From assembly GCA_905178155.1 (NCBI GenBank), contig CAJINV010000009.1:1041415-1105414 (forward strand): a DNA stretch of 64,000 nt. Reading direction: 5' to 3'. Origin of the DNA: Amoebophrya sp. A120. Taxonomy: Eukaryota > Sar > Dinophyceae > Syndiniales > Amoebophryaceae. Numbering within the stretch: the stretch's first letter is position 1; each line of letters opens with the position of its first letter. Position numbers and translations under genes: made by a program. Of the stretch, positions 34,375-47,160 are shown one piece after another. The notes under the pieces were generated by a model, which ran no database searches, was not told the DNA's origin, and was given only the letters and a program-made list of their open reading frames with translations.

Positions 34375-34966
34375 CTTGTTTGCTTCTTTATTCGTCAGAT
34401 CGAAGCTCTTCTAAGTAGAAAAGCGGACTGTCGTGTCCACGTTCACCAGGTACGCCACAGTTCTATGCGCATCATGTTGTAAGTACTACTCGCAACTTGC
34501 ATGGCCCGCATTTTAGCACGATCACCACACAATCTGTGCGGATCTGCAGTCGTTCGGCATCTTGCTCGGCCGATTGGGGCCAGTCATGTGGCACTACTTC
34601 GGTCACAGTCTCTCTTCGCCTCGCGGACTCACAGAGGCTGTATTCCCTGGTTGCTTACTGCCTCCGACGCACCAGGCATAAAACTCATACATCTCTCACT
34701 CAGACAGTAGCGCACTCTTCAGATGCTTAAAAGTGGAAGAAAGTACTAAGTAGCTCCACACGATGTCAGACAAGACCGAGCCCCTCTGCCTTTTGCTCCG
34801 CCTCTGTCGGCTCGTGCCAGTTCCTTTCCACGTGAATTGTGTAATGCGGTCATGTAAGACACGCCACACAAGCAGTGTCTGTTCATAGGTGCGAATGTTT
34901 AAATGCGCTATCGATATTGTGCTGGACATGCACTCGAACCGCTTTCATGTCACTAATCGCTCATGT
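34375..34966. other. Intergenic region, nothing recognised
   Basis: It holds short interrupted frames only, between the coiled-coil protein start and the kinase stop codon at 34967. Confidence 0.4.
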
Positions 34967-37042
34967 TCATGATGCCAGAACGTCAATGCTTGCCCATGCT
35001 CGTTTTTCTGGGTCTTTTTCTAGCAAAGTCGTAAGACAATTGCGCAAAAACACTTTTTTCGTACCTGTTCTCGACACTTCCTCTGCTCCCAACATGTTTC
35101 CTTCCGCTGCAGAAGTCGTCTCGCTATCTTCCGCGTCGGATGTGGTCGTGCTGCTACTTGCCAGACCGCTACCATTTGATGCCAGGTAGTTCTTGAACCA
35201 GGCGAGTAGCATGCTGTCGATGTTCCCGTTGTAGTTCATGATGCGCAACTGCATGGCGAACGCCGCGGCGAAGTCATTGTCGAAGGGAAGAGACGCGAAG
35301 ATGAGCAGAAAAAACACAACACCGACCGACCACATGTCCCGCGCCCGGCCAGACATACCGAGTTCCGTGACGTCTGGTCCGAACGCCTCGGGCGGGCGGA
35401 AGGCCATGGTGCCCTCCGCACTCCAGATTTGATCGTCTTCGGGCTTCTCAAGCATCTCACAGCTATTGAAGTCGCAGATTTTAATCGAGACGCTCGCCAA
35501 CGTCGCTGCGGACGGCGATTCGTACTCGAAGAAAAGTTTTTGCAGCACCTTCTCGTCGTCTTTAGCCTTTGTGAGAAACAAGTCCATGATGAAATCAAAT
35601 TGTCCGTGTACGAGGATGTTCTGCGGCGCCAGGTCCTTGTGCATCACCCCGTTCAAGTGCAGGTACTTCACGCCGGATTGCATTGCGTGCAGCGCGAAGA
35701 GCGTCGTGGCCGCGCTGTACCGGTAGAATTCGTCTTTTCCCGGCTTCTGCTTGTCGAAGTCCCGGACGGCTTCCTTGGGCACGATCCACCGCTTCCTCGA
35801 ATTGCAAAAGTCCAGCAATGGGCCGTTGCGCACAAGCTCGAAGACGTGGTAGAAGCTACTGCACGCTGGATCGTCGATGACCTGACAGAAATAGTAATTT
35901 TGTATTCAGTTTTGAATGTTCTGCGAAGCGTGGTGGCTGACGTCTTTGTATTGATGGCAAGGCATAAGAGCTCAAACACTTCATCTTCGATCTCGATGCG
36001 CAAAGTTCAGTTCTGGCGATGAGATAGTTGTCTCCTCACTAAGTTGCCTTTCGGACTTGGTAAGCAGATTCTAACGGGTGTCATCATGACACATACAGGT
36101 ATCTAGGGAGGATCTTCTGGTCGTGTACGATCTTGGCTTGAGAAATAGCAAATCAGTTCTGGCGATGAGATAGTTGTCTCCTCACAAAGTTGCCTTTCGG
36201 ACTTGGTAAGCAGATTCTAACGGTTGTCATCATCTTTGATTCACAAGTATGATCTTATTCTCCGCTTTGTGTGCAGCAGTGATCGATATTTTTCTTCAAG
36301 ATCATGTCCAGACGACTCGTTACAAGGTAATTGTATGCACTAGGTTCCTGCCGTCAGCCTTGGTCTTGGAAGCTATGTCGAATTTGAGTTTCACTTCGTT
36401 TCTCTTTCTCAAAGCGTAATCTGCATGAATTTCTCAGCTGTAAAAATATTAATCAGTGAAGAATACCTCGACAAGTCTTGCTATGTTCGCCATGCCTGCG
36501 CTACTGCTGGCAGAGGCTCCAAATCCCGACGAAGAGACCTGCTCGCCCTGCAATAGTCGCTTCATCACTTTGACTTCGTAGCGCGCTCGGTCTGCGAGTG
36601 ACACATCTGTCGAGCAGGTGCCCTTTTTACCCCAGTACGGCATCTGCACTTCACTGGCCACCCGGCGATCGTAGATTTTCAACGCGAAGCTTTTTTGAAG
36701 CGTGGCGCTCCTGCAAACCCGAACCTTCGTGAACCGCCCACTTCCGATAATTCCCTCGTCAACAAGGATATCGTACCGGGAGTGTTCCGTCACGAGGGCA
36801 CCTGGAATCCCATCGTCTTTTAGCACCGAGGTCTTTGGTGGCTCCACAACCTCGACACGTGAGGCCTCAAGCACTGGCGACATGTTGGCTTTTTCTCTGC
36901 TAAAATGTCTTAACCTTATCTTGGATTTGGCAACCAATAAACTCTTTTCAAGTACAATCCTTATCCTTCTAGGAAGCTTTAGCACCGAGCTAGAACGGAA
37001 AGAGCTAGAGCTACTTTCTAAACGCACCACAGATTTTTTCAT
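34967..37042 (-). CDS. Protein kinase, CaMKK-like, with DFN in place of DFG (2 exons)
   Basis: Exons are 37042-36467 and 35881-34967, joined over a GT-AG intron (GAG|GTATTC, TGTCAG|GTC) at phase 0. They encode 496 residues. The first ATG is at 37042 (MKKSVVRLE). Kinase landmarks: Gly loop GSGRFTKV near 100, FALKIY lysine near 120, helix C YEVKVMKRL, LVEVIDDP across the exon join and VFELV hinge. The catalytic loop HKDLAPQN is near 270, metal-binding CDFN near 327, GTMAFRPPEAF for the APE region, and DMWSVGVVFF. The order LVEVIDDP, FELV and GT.AF.PPE resembles CaMKK/LKB1-type upstream kinases, so a role in phosphorylating another kinase is likely but inferred. The Gly of DFG is replaced by Asn. 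A Ser/Thr-rich insert near 425-450 precedes a tail ending SIDVLAS. Confidence 0.85.
36008..36233. repeat. Direct duplication of about 80 bp inside the kinase intron
   Basis: The block beginning CAGTTCTGGCGATGAGATAG at 36008 recurs at 36154, a 146-bp period. About 80 bp match with only a few differences (for example CTCACTAAG versus CTCACAAAG). Both copies lie in the intron 35882-36466, and the left end of the first abuts the kinase exon-2 side by about 125 bp. Confidence 0.85.
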
Positions 37043-37609
37043 GGTTTCGAAGTTCAAACTACTTTTAGCAATTTAGCCTCTGCTTCCGGTCTCTGCAAAG
37101 CTTTAAGGGAAACAAGTGATCCCGGTGAAGCATGATGTCTTTTCCTCCTGCTGCTTAGCGTGACCGCGAACACACTTCAGGCAAAAGGCAAACAACCAAA
37201 TGCCATCGTGGCCGGAAATCCATGCGGCTCAAGGTGGCACAAGTACCTACGGAAAATCTGAAGTCGACGGAAGTTTACGCCACCGTGCGGGTACTCTTTT
37301 CAGGGCTCAGAGCATTGAAATTAGTAGACATTGCCAGGTGTGCTCAATTTACATTCAGTTGGTGTGAGAGTTTCGTAATGGTGTGCAAATCTTTCATTTT
37401 TGTCGCGGTAGCTCATCGCTCAATGGTATATTAGACTTTTCATTATCCACGAAGACGAACTGTTTGACTTGGATGAACATTATCCTACAGGTCCGCCATG
37501 TACGTCGAAATGACGAACCCGTTCCCTTCTGTGCTCGTCTTTCTTCTAGTGAAACAACATTTTCCTTGACAGCACGGAGAGAGGAGGATTTTCTGCCACT
37601 GCCCCTCCA
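37043..37609. other. Intergenic region, nothing recognised
   Basis: It holds no open frame with protein character on either strand and no repeat. Confidence 0.4.
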
Positions 37610-38230
37610 TCACTTGATAAATCCGAATCCCCCGTTGGAGAGCGCAATGGGTTTCGCTTTTTTAGTCGCCGCCGACGTGAACAACTTGTCGCGGATCTCC
37701 GGAACCTGAATCAATCGAAGGAAAAACAACGTAGAAGTTCAAACGTGCCTTACGCTTACTACTGCCGAGAAACTTCCGGCATAATCTTCAGTTCATACAT
37801 AAGTACTTAGTCATACGGTAGTAGCAACAGAAGAGGGTCTAATGATACACGTACCGGAACGAGCTCGCCGTCAACCATGAACTTCTTCTCGTGATTCGGC
37901 ACTGCCGCCGGCGGGGGTGGTAAGATATGCATGCAGAGTCATGAGTCCAAGAACGAAACGTAATCCTACTTTTCCGAGTTTGAAATGCAACTTGTTCCAA
38001 ATCAAATGAGACACCACTCATAGATACATGGCAACAAGAATTGCAAAAAGATTTTTCAATCGTGCATCTATATGCCGTGCGGTCCTGTGCACGTGACAAA
38101 CAGCACAACTCTAATTTCGACTCCTGCTTTGCCGCGAATACAGGGGCTTGCTTTTGTTGAAGGTTGCCCGCGCCCAGTCGAACTCCTTCTTGTCGGGCCA
38201 GGCCATTTCTGCGAAGATGGGGGGACCCAT
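37610..38230 (-). CDS. Possible small three-exon gene, about 83 residues
   Basis: Proposed exons are 38230-38122, 37901-37855 and 37705-37610, summing to 252 nt. The second intron (CCG|GTACGTG to GATTCAG|GTT) is convincing and joins GELVP to VPEIRDKLF. The last exon ends SNGGFGFIK then TGA. The first exon (MGPPIFAEMAWPDKKEFDW) looks coding, but its join to the second is weak: the donor GTCGAA is poor and the acceptor GGCGGCAG was chosen by phase. The parts may instead belong to a longer transcript. No family is recognised. Confidence 0.4.
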
Positions 38231-39143
38231 CCTGTCTCTGTGTGCTTGTTAAGGTCGGTGTTCCTGTTCGTTGTCGAAGTGGGATCCACACTATTCTACA
38301 ATCAACTACCTGGGGTCGAGAACATCGTTAGCGAAGAAAAGTCTCTTGTAGCAGAAGCAGATGAATGTGGCATAATTTCCCGAAACGAAATTCTGGGCTG
38401 CTTCAGCGGTGGGTCGAAACACGAAGACCTGTGCAGGAAATATACAATCGGGAAGCTACTTAGTTCCGGCACAAACGGAAACGACGCGAAGGCGGCACAA
38501 AGAATCGCCCTACGAAAAAGTAGACGATCACAGTTGACGGTCTCTGTCCCTCTCTCTCTGTGTCTCTCTCTCTCTCTGTCAGCTTTCTCAGCATGCTATC
38601 GCTTTTTCGAAGCATCGCCTCTGCTATAGTCACAATACAGTTGGTCCTGCGCATGGAAAATATAGATGCAACTGTCGACAGGAGTACCGACTGCTTCCCT
38701 TTTTCATCTTCTTCTGCTGTACTTGTCGAGGAAAATCAACACAATCCTGAAACGGCGACTAACTTTCATGTGGCCCGGAGAACGCGATAGGTCGATGATC
38801 CAATCAATATTAACTACGCTTTTTTATTGTGGTCCATCAAAATCTTACACTTTCACGGACTATTTGATTCTCCCCTGCTACGACTGAATAGGAAAAATTC
38901 TAGAAGTTTTGCCTGGTAAAGTTCATTAATTGAGGCTTCCCGAACATATTAAGCTAACAAATTCATAAGATGGAAAATTACTCTCTTTTCTGCTTGCCGA
39001 AATACCATACCACAAGTCTACAATATGAAACTGGGGTGCATGCCGTAGTTCTACAACATTATACATCTATTATATTGGCGCGCAAGGAAGCGCCAGCCAA
39101 GTACAAGTAGATCACTGGCAGTACAAGATAGCACAGCGTACGT
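38231..39143. other. Intergenic region with a CT/TCTG microsatellite
   Basis: A pyrimidine-rich simple repeat (TCTCTCTCTG and TCTCTCTCTC runs) lies at about 38541-38580. Nothing else is recognised, and short frames on the plus strand read through this repeat. Confidence 0.6.
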
Positions 39144-42100
39144 TCACCCCTGGGGCGAGTTCTGGCCCGAGCTCCCGGCTACTGTCTTATGTTCTAAGGT
39201 TGTGAACTGCTCCAGGAACTCGTGAAAGTTGCAGTAGCCACCGCCGACACGGAATATCAGCTTGTTTTGCTTCGTCAGTTTTACCAGCACTTTCCTACTC
39301 CCGTAGAGGTAGATGCCTGGGCTTAAGCGGTAGAACGGCACCGGGGGTTTTGCTTGGTTGATCAAGGTGGCAAGCGCTTTGTCCACACTGTCGGCTTTCA
39401 CGGGCACATAGCGATAATTGTTGATCGTGGTGCTCTCGATGTTGTTCTGTTGGTCAGACGGGAACACCACGGGCGTCTTGTTCAATGCTGGCATTTTCCC
39501 GGAAGACGCGGGTGGGGTTTTCATTTGGTACTGGCTGCCGGCTGGTAGGTGAAAGTGCTGCTGAAGTTGGTGGTGACTAGCGGTAGTTCCTGGAGTGGAG
39601 TGCTGAAAGCTGTGGCTCGGGAATCCCGTCGCGCTCATCGGCGTCCGCACACTCAAATTCGGGCTGCTGCTGTGCGACCCCGGCCCGTGTATGGTGGACG
39701 AGGGCGCGGACTGCGGGTAAGCCGACGTCGCGTGTGACTGCTGCACCTTTTGGTAGTTGTCAGCTGAACATGTTGTGGTTGATTTGCACCACGTACACTA
39801 GTTCTACCGCGTTAAACGAGGCCAAAGCATTTTGCTGATGCGCTCCCAACATTTTAACAGCACATGACAATTTGTTATGTACTTACCAGAAGTGCGCGTT
39901 TCATTTTCCGTGCCTCCTCCTTGGGAACATATTCGTCCCAGAGGCGGTTGCTCCTTTCGGCGTACTCCGCCTGGATCTGGTCACGGCCTTTCCGCAGCAT
40001 GGCGCACTCTGCCACGACGTCCTCAAGCTCCTCTTTCAATTTATCGCGCAATTTTTTCTCCTCTCCATTCACCGCCATGCGTGCTTCGGCTTCCTTCGCC
40101 TACAGATGAACGAATGGTTGCAAAACTCCTTGACGAACATGCAGCAAAAGATCGAAACCAGCACTACGGCATCTTCAGTACGAAAAATTCAGAGAGAGAT
40201 CATTGATTCGACTTCTCTACCTGAAACGTTGCCTTTTCCAGCTCGGTCTGGACCTTGTGAAATTCGGGTTGGATTTCTTGCAAGAGCTGCTTCAGATCCG
40301 CGTTGTCCTTCTCCAGCAACTCGGACCGCGACTTTTCGCTGGCCATGTGCTCGGCGAACTGCTGCTCCTGCGCCTCCTTCTCGGACACGAGCACGGCGAC
40401 CCGCTGCTCCAGGTCCTTGCAGAAGTTTTCCATTTGCTCCCGCTGCTTCTCCATGTCCCCCGCGATAATCAGTCGCTGCTCCATCTCTAGGCATTTGGAC
40501 GTCAACAGCGTGATCTGCTGCTCCAGCGCCCGCTGGTTGTTCCACATCGCGGCCGTCGCGCCCGGACTCTTCGCGGTCGAGGTCGGCGTGCCGGCCGCGC
40601 TACCGCCGCCCCCGAAGTTCCGCTGTACCTTCCGCAACTCCTCGTTGGCTTCCTGCTTTTCCCGGACCAGCTTTTGTTGGGTCTCCAGCTCCTGTTTGAG
40701 CTGCTTTTCGAAGGTCTCGCGCAGTTCCTCGAGCTGCCGGGCGCGCGTCGTCAATTGCTCGTCCTGTCGGGCAATTTGCGCCTTCAAATCCGACACCAGA
40801 GACTTGCTGTACTTCGCGTCGCGAACCTCAGACTCGAGCGTCATGATCCTGGTGTATTGCGATCATGATGCAGTTCCCATGTTGTAGGTTTCCTCCCTTC
40901 GGCACGCCTAGGCCTACGAAGAAAATCGAGAGAGGGTCATATCATGAAACATTTGACACACTGATACTGAACGAAGCGCATACTTAATTAATGAGGATGC
41001 GTTTACTTCATCTGATAATCGTCCTCCCGTTTCCGCCATTCCTGGAAGCTTTGTCGCTCCGCTGTGGTGAGCTGAAGGTTCTCTTGTAATCGCACCGTCG
41101 TCCGCCCGTACTCGTTCTCGGTCGCCTGCAGCTGCTCGGTGAGTTCCTCGATCTGGCCCCGCAGCTTCAGCTCGTTCTCTGTGTACAGGGTCTTCTCGGC
41201 CTGCCGCTGCTTTTCTAGAGTGGTATAAAAACGAAAAAAGAATAATTGTGCCTGCACCAAGTCGGCAAGAAGGTGATCATTCTTGGAGCTACTCTTTGTA
41301 GCATGCACAACTCTGATACTGGTTCTGGTGAACAACAATTTCAGCCTGGCTAACGCTGCTCGACATCTTTGCGCATGCTTGTCCAAACGCGACTCGATTC
41401 AGGGGCTTTACTTCATCAATTTTCTTCGCATACTTTTCCTTGAAGGTTTTCTCGGCATTGAACATTTTATCCAGTGCCTGGATTTGCTTCAGCAAAACTC
41501 GTGCCTCCACCGGCTCCGTATCGGACATGGCCTTCGCGTTCTTGTGCAAAGTGACCTCATCCAAAGCCGAGTCACGGGAACTACGGACCTGTTGTGGCGC
41601 AAGCGGAAATTAATTTTGTGTGAGGCTGCAGAACCTCGTTGCTGTTTGTTAATTGAGAAGAAAGCCGACCATGACAGATAGCACTAGCGGCTGTGTGAGA
41701 CACGAATCAATCCGTGTGCGCAGGAGCGTGAACATTGCTTCTAAAAAAACGCCTCTACCTCGTTCAACTGTGTCCGCAGCGTGTTCACTTCTGCGGTTCT
41801 TTCGTCTACGAGCTTCGCGTACTCGGTCAGTTTGCGCTCGAACAGATTGCAGGACTCCTTGAACTTCTCCTGCGTCGCGCCGCTTTGCACCCGCAGCGCC
41901 GCCGCGGCGCGCTTGTAGATCTCCACGTTCTCGCGCTCGTAGCCCGCGGATTCTAGCTTTGTCTCCAGGACGTCGATGATCTGGTGGTAGGGCCGTATTC
42001 GCTCCCAACAGGCGTCCTCGAAGTCCTTCGTAGACTTGAACACCTGCACGAAGAAATCAGTGGCAACGGAATGCACAGAGAACGCAAAGCGCGCCAGCTT

Positions 42101-43786
42101 TCAAATTCAAAAAAGTGGGGAATATAATTCGCGTTAGCCATAACAAATATTGCTTTTGCCCCCCTGCCTTTTTTCTTCGAAAGTTGATGCGTCATGCGGA
42201 AAACGTAACATCGAATGAGGCGGATTTCCATTTTTTTTGTCTGATGTGGTGAGTCTAACAAATTTGCGTCACCAGTCAGCTATCGCTAAGTTAAACAATA
42301 CCACATTTCCGCCGGCGACCCGCGGTAGCGGGGCGAACCCCTTTCCCTCGGAAATTCTTTTTTTCAAATTGCTTAACGTCGACGCCGCATGGTCGCTCTG
42401 CGAGGCGTCGCCAGACGTCGTCCCGCCTGCGGGCAGCGTCGATGCGGAAGAACTCGATGCCAGTCGTCCTGTTCCTTTCTTCGTCCTCTTCCCGGGCGAA
42501 TGTTGCCGCGAGGTCCCGGCGGAGACACTTGAAGATGTTACTCCACCCTGCGGTCCGGATTTGGTACTGCGTGTGCTCGCCCGGTTGGCCATCCTGGAGC
42601 CGGGTGCGGACGGGTTCGGGCGCGTGCTTGCCGAGGAAACGCCGGCGTCCTGAGTTGCGAACCCGGTGGAGGTAAAAGGATCATACGGCGCTCCGCCCGT
42701 GTTCGCGTCGGACACGAACAGAAACGGCGCAACTGCTCTACCGCTTTCAAACTCGTTCCCGGAAAGCTTTTCCAGCTCCAATGACTGCGAAGCACACGAC
42801 CTCGCCTGGTGGCCGTCATTACTTCTCAAAGAGTCATTGATGTACGCCGGACTGCTCAGCAGACTGTTGGGGTTCGTGGTCAGCTCGATGCGTTCGATCT
42901 GTGGCACTTTGGAAACACCGTCCAAGGAGCTTGATGCTGCTGCGGCCAGTCCTTGTCCGGACACCAGGTCGATCTTGTTTTGATGTGAATAAGCTCCTGG
43001 AATTGTGCCACCTCCGGTCGCAAAACTCGAAGTTGTGGTTGTTCCACTTCCGACGACCAAATCCGGTGACGACATGCTGCTGGCGTCACTGAGACTCTGC
43101 AGTGCGAGAATTAAAAAATCTTGGCAGTGGAACGTGCGGTCAATGTCGCTTTCCGCCGCTGCGTAGTCCCCAGGTACGTACTTGCACAGCACGCGCAGCC
43201 GCGGCGCGCGGCTTTTGGTCGGGGACGGTTGTTGCGGCTCGGATTCCTCGAAGCAGTACCGAGTCCCGTTGAGGGGGATCCAGCGATCCAACGTGGCGTT
43301 CGGCACGAGTGAAAGAGGGTAACTGAGCACCGCAGACCCGACTTCCAACGAAGATCCAGAACTGCTCCCGCTGGAGGAAGAAGGTCCTGAAACTCCTTGT
43401 TCCTGATGCGCTACAGATGAATTATTTGCACTGTACAAGGTTATGTGAATGTCGTGCGTTGAAGAAGCAGGAGCCCCTGCGCCCGTCTGTTCTGTCTCCG
43501 TGCTCGATGGCAGCTCAAGCAAAATGTGCCCTTCGGCCGTAGACGGGACGGGGGTCACGATTTTTCGACCTCCTGTGGCGCTACTGCTCCGCAGCTCCAC
43601 GACGCACTCGAATCGAGCCTCGAGTGAGTTTTTCGACCGCTCCGTCACTGCGTCAACGCAGCAAAAAATCAGATACCCGCCACTAGACGCGCCGGAGGTG
43701 GCACTTCTGGCGGCCGCGGTTGAGGCGGAAAAGCCCGGCGCTGGTAGCCGACTGCTACTGGACGAGGAGCTGGACGTCGCCATCAT
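39144..43786 (-). CDS. C2-like / coiled-coil / GAS2-like domain protein (7 exons)
   Basis: Exons: 43786-42302, 42043-41759, 41588-41412, 41209-41007, 40848-40221, 40099-39887, 39746-39144. They sum to 3594 nt, or 1197 residues. All introns can be drawn as GT-AG with matching phases; several donors are strong (CTG|GTAAGT, CAG|GTAGAG). The longer frame upstream begins at GTG, so I chose the ATG ATG pair at 43786. Residues about 20-205 resemble a C2 domain (YLIFCCVDAV, WIPLNG, LRVLCKYVP). Residues 250-490 are Ser-rich and disordered. Residues 495-985 are nearly continuous coiled coil. Near 1135-1185, PGIYLYGSRKVLVKL followed by IFRVGGGYCNFHEFL matches the GAS2 (GAR) microtubule-binding pattern RVGGGW..L.EFL. 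A microtubule- or membrane-skeleton linker is the likely role (inference). Confidence 0.78.
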
Positions 43787-44390
43787 TCTTCTTGCAATTG
43801 AAATAGTACTTTTGTACGTGCTGCGCCCGTGAACTTCTACTCTCACACCGCTACTTGACGCTCACGCTCTTCTCGTTAAAATAGCAGCAACAATTAAAAG
43901 GTGCGCCAGGAACGCACAACTTATGCATGGCTTGCGGAAGAGAAGGAAAACTCTCAGGAACAGAAACATGAGGCTTTCTCTCGTCCGACACGCAACTTCA
44001 TTCTGCTGAACGGCAACAAGATTGCTGCTCTAATCACGCTCACGATGCCGTGCCATGCGGTATTATATCCCGCCAAGCGTCCGCTTTGCACTTGAACAGC
44101 AACAGCACGGTATGGTGATCGAACGAGCACAAGCATCCGCCTTGGTTCTGCTGCCTTCGCATCTTCAATGACATATTTTATAAACAACCAGATGCGTTTT
44201 CGAATGGGTGGCGGTGGAGTGTCCGTTCAACAATAACCTTAGTTATCGGTTTAAGAAGACCGCATCGAAACTTACTTAAACTTATGCTGTGGATGCAACA
44301 AGCTGCTAAGCGATCTGTTTGATTTTTGTTTGGGATCGTGCGAGTAGCTTCACCTAGGATAGAACGTACTTTTTTCGTGCCTCATGGCTA
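43787..44390. other. Intergenic region, nothing recognised
   Basis: About 0.6 kb between the stop of the four-exon gene and the start of the GAS2-like gene. No structure is seen. Confidence 0.4.
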
Positions 44391-47160
44391 TTAGCTCCTT
44401 ATGTCGGAGTTCCACGCTTTGCAACCCCTGGTGACGTAATCATCGAATGTAGTGTCAATGTTCTCCGTCTTCGATTTCATGTTGTCAATAGTGGTATCGA
44501 AGAAGTTACTGGTGATTCGCTCGGAAGACATAGAGTTTTTCGGGTCTTCCATCGTGTCAGAGTCCGAAAAGTCCCACAGGTCGTCGTTGCTCTTGGTAAG
44601 ATGATCGCGCGCCACTACTGCTGGCGTTTTCTCTGCATTGTTCCACTGCGCAGGCTGAGCAGTTCTCTTCGTAGTTAACTTTGCTGCGTCCGGGTCCAGA
44701 GGAAAACCTTTATCTTCACGGCGACTAGAGGACATTCGACCGTACCGCGATGCGGTTGCAGAACCGCGCAAAGAGCGTCGCTCACCTTCGCTTTCGGAAG
44801 AGGAAGCGACAATGTATTTGTGATGTTTTCTCCTCTTTTGCTCAGTCTTGCTGCTCATTTTGTCCTCCACGTATTGCAACAAACTATCTTCCTCCTCCCA
44901 AGAGCCGTGCTTATTTCTGCGGTCCTTGTCCTTCCCAATCTTCGAGTGCTTTTTGTTCTGCTTCGACGAAGCAGACGACCTCTGGCAGGAGTTGGACGGG
45001 TCGAGGTCGTCTGCTCCTGCTTCGGACAACAACATTAACTTGGAATTCTTTCTTTCCTCCCGCCGCTCTGTCCGCCTGGACTCCTTCGCGCGCCTCCTCC
45101 GTTCCCGGTCGACCAGGCGCCGTTCTTCATCACGGTCCGCTCGCGTCATAGCGCGACCGTCTTTGTCCACCACGGCGTACACGTCCAAATCGGGAGAAGT
45201 AATCTGTCCCTGGTCTACCACATGGACGCCTCCGTCCGCAAGGTCTTGGCTCGTGGGAGCTGCGGCCACGCGCGGATCCCCGGCGGAAAGGCTACTGCTG
45301 GACCGGCCGACTCCCAAATTCGCAGTCTGCAGTGGTACCTTGCAGCGGTTGCGGTGGAAAGGGCATAGAACTTTGGTTGGATGATGTTCCTAGCTGTAGA
45401 CGTGATTCATGGATATAGCTTTTGTTTTTCTTTGTTCGCGATGACAGCACAAGTACAAAACTGAGCCAAAGCTGGAATCATTTTCGGCGGGAGTTCATGA
45501 CAATCCCCTGACTCAAACCAAAATCCCACTTTACCTGTGGTGGCGCAACGACTTTAACTCGGTAGAATAGCGGGTCCTTCTGAATCCACTGCTCGCGCTC
45601 TTGCTCTACCTTCTCGCGTTCTGCAGTGGCTTCGCGGTCCATGGCACCTTCGTCCGTGTAGATCCACCAACCTATTCTAAGAAAAAGCCACGGGGAACTA
45701 TCACCATCAGACACCTCTAAGCGTGTACAGATGTAGGCCCGACTAGAGCTTGTTCCCGAATTCAATTTTATATCATACATAAGAGTGACCCACAGAAGAT
45801 GATCGATTGGTGAGTTGTGGTGTGGACTCTCGCGCAATGACGGAATCGCTATTGCAAAAACGCTCTTCTATGCATGGAAATAAAGCCGGAAAAATTTCAG
45901 CCGAGGTGCTTAGGGACTGAACCAGATGCAGCCTTTTACTCGTGATATGCTTCTTCGTGTGCGTTCTCGGCTTGAGCAGACCTGTTGAGGAGGTAGTGGA
46001 AGTTTGACCCTGCTGATAGCTTGCGAAATGATAGATATCATTCCAAGTGAGTCGAGATAATGGGAGCCAAAAACTTTGAGGCTTGCCATTGCAATGAATT
46101 ACTTTGTACCATGGTCAAGCTCGGTCAAGATGTGAGACGCTGCACTGACGCTAAGATTTGCGCGCAGGGCCTTGTGGAAGAGGTCTTCGTTGAAGACGAC
46201 GTCGCCCCCAGGTCCGCAGTGGAGACACCGGAGCGTGGGCACCATCGAGCACGTGTACACCTGGTCCGGCACCCGAATCACCATCAGCCAGGGAGCGTGC
46301 ACGAAGGGCCGCGCGGGGTCGAAGCAGCGGGCGAGGTGGGAGGTGGCTGGTTCTTGCTGGCTCCCTTGGGAACAAGACGTGGATGTCGATGCTGCTGCGG
46401 TGTTTATCATCGGATATCGGCCTTCCAGCGTGTGCCACTTCGGCTGCACTCCCCGCGCGGGCAGCCAAGTTCCGTCGTCGGGGTGCCGGATAGGGTCGCG
46501 CATCAGGTCGATGGTGTGCCTTTGCATGTTGACCCGTTCGGCCATCTTTTGCCGGTGCTGCTCCAGGCTTTCATGCTGCCGGTCAAACTCCATGTGCTTC
46601 CGCTTTGCGTTACGGCACAGCCGGCACCGAATCGCGAAGCTGCCCCATCTCTGTAGATCACCATCCGCATAGCAATACCTTCGGGACGCACAGGGTGCTC
46701 AGTGAATGCGAGGTGGAGGCGGAGCAAGACTTTTTCTTCTGTAAGCACTGCAAGAACTCAACAGGGTAAAAATACTCGGCCAAATAAACGTGACGTTGTG
46801 CGCAAAAGTTGTCTTTCGAAATGGAACCAAAAAAAACAACAAACAAGTAGAAGTATCTTGGTACCAGCGGCAGTGCTGCTGAATTTCGAACTTGTTCTTT
46901 TTCGAATTGAACTCGATCAGATGATCGTATTCCCCACGATAGGATGACCACGAACCCGAATGAACCTGGGAACTTTGAAATGGCAACTCGTTGACCCACT
47001 CAGTCGGAAGAGCCTCCGGCTCCATGAACTGCGTAGTCTCTTGGCACACCACCGGTGGAGGGCCATCAACTCCGTTATCGTCGTCCTCCGTTCTATCATC
47101 GTAGAGATCGTCGGGGACCTTTTTGATGATCCAAGACGCCTCGCTGCTGTTGCAACTCAT
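44391..47160 (-). CDS. Cys-pair protein with charged C-terminus, 649 residues (4 exons)
   Basis: Exons: 47160-46865, 46678-46110, 45671-45535, 45338-44391. They sum to 1950 nt. The start ATG is at 47160 (MSCNSSEASW). Joins: TG|GTACC to GAAG|G at phase 2 (HCRWYCYADGD), CATG|GTACAA to ATAG|GT at phase 1 (DHGWWIYTDE), and CAG|GTAAAG to CAAG|GTA at phase 0. Cys pairs CRLC (near 113) and CLHC (near 251) may bind one zinc ion together. Between them is a helical, basic stretch (RKHMEFDRQHESLEQHRQKM). After KDPLFYRVKVV the last 315 residues are highly charged (Lys/Arg/Glu/Ser) and disordered, with KRRKHHK-type basic clusters that could direct nuclear import. I do not recognise the family. Confidence 0.68.

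Noticed and set aside
38541-38580. Pyrimidine run as a possible strong polypyrimidine tract on the plus strand
   Set aside because: No plus-strand gene or acceptor is associated; it is best read as a simple repeat.
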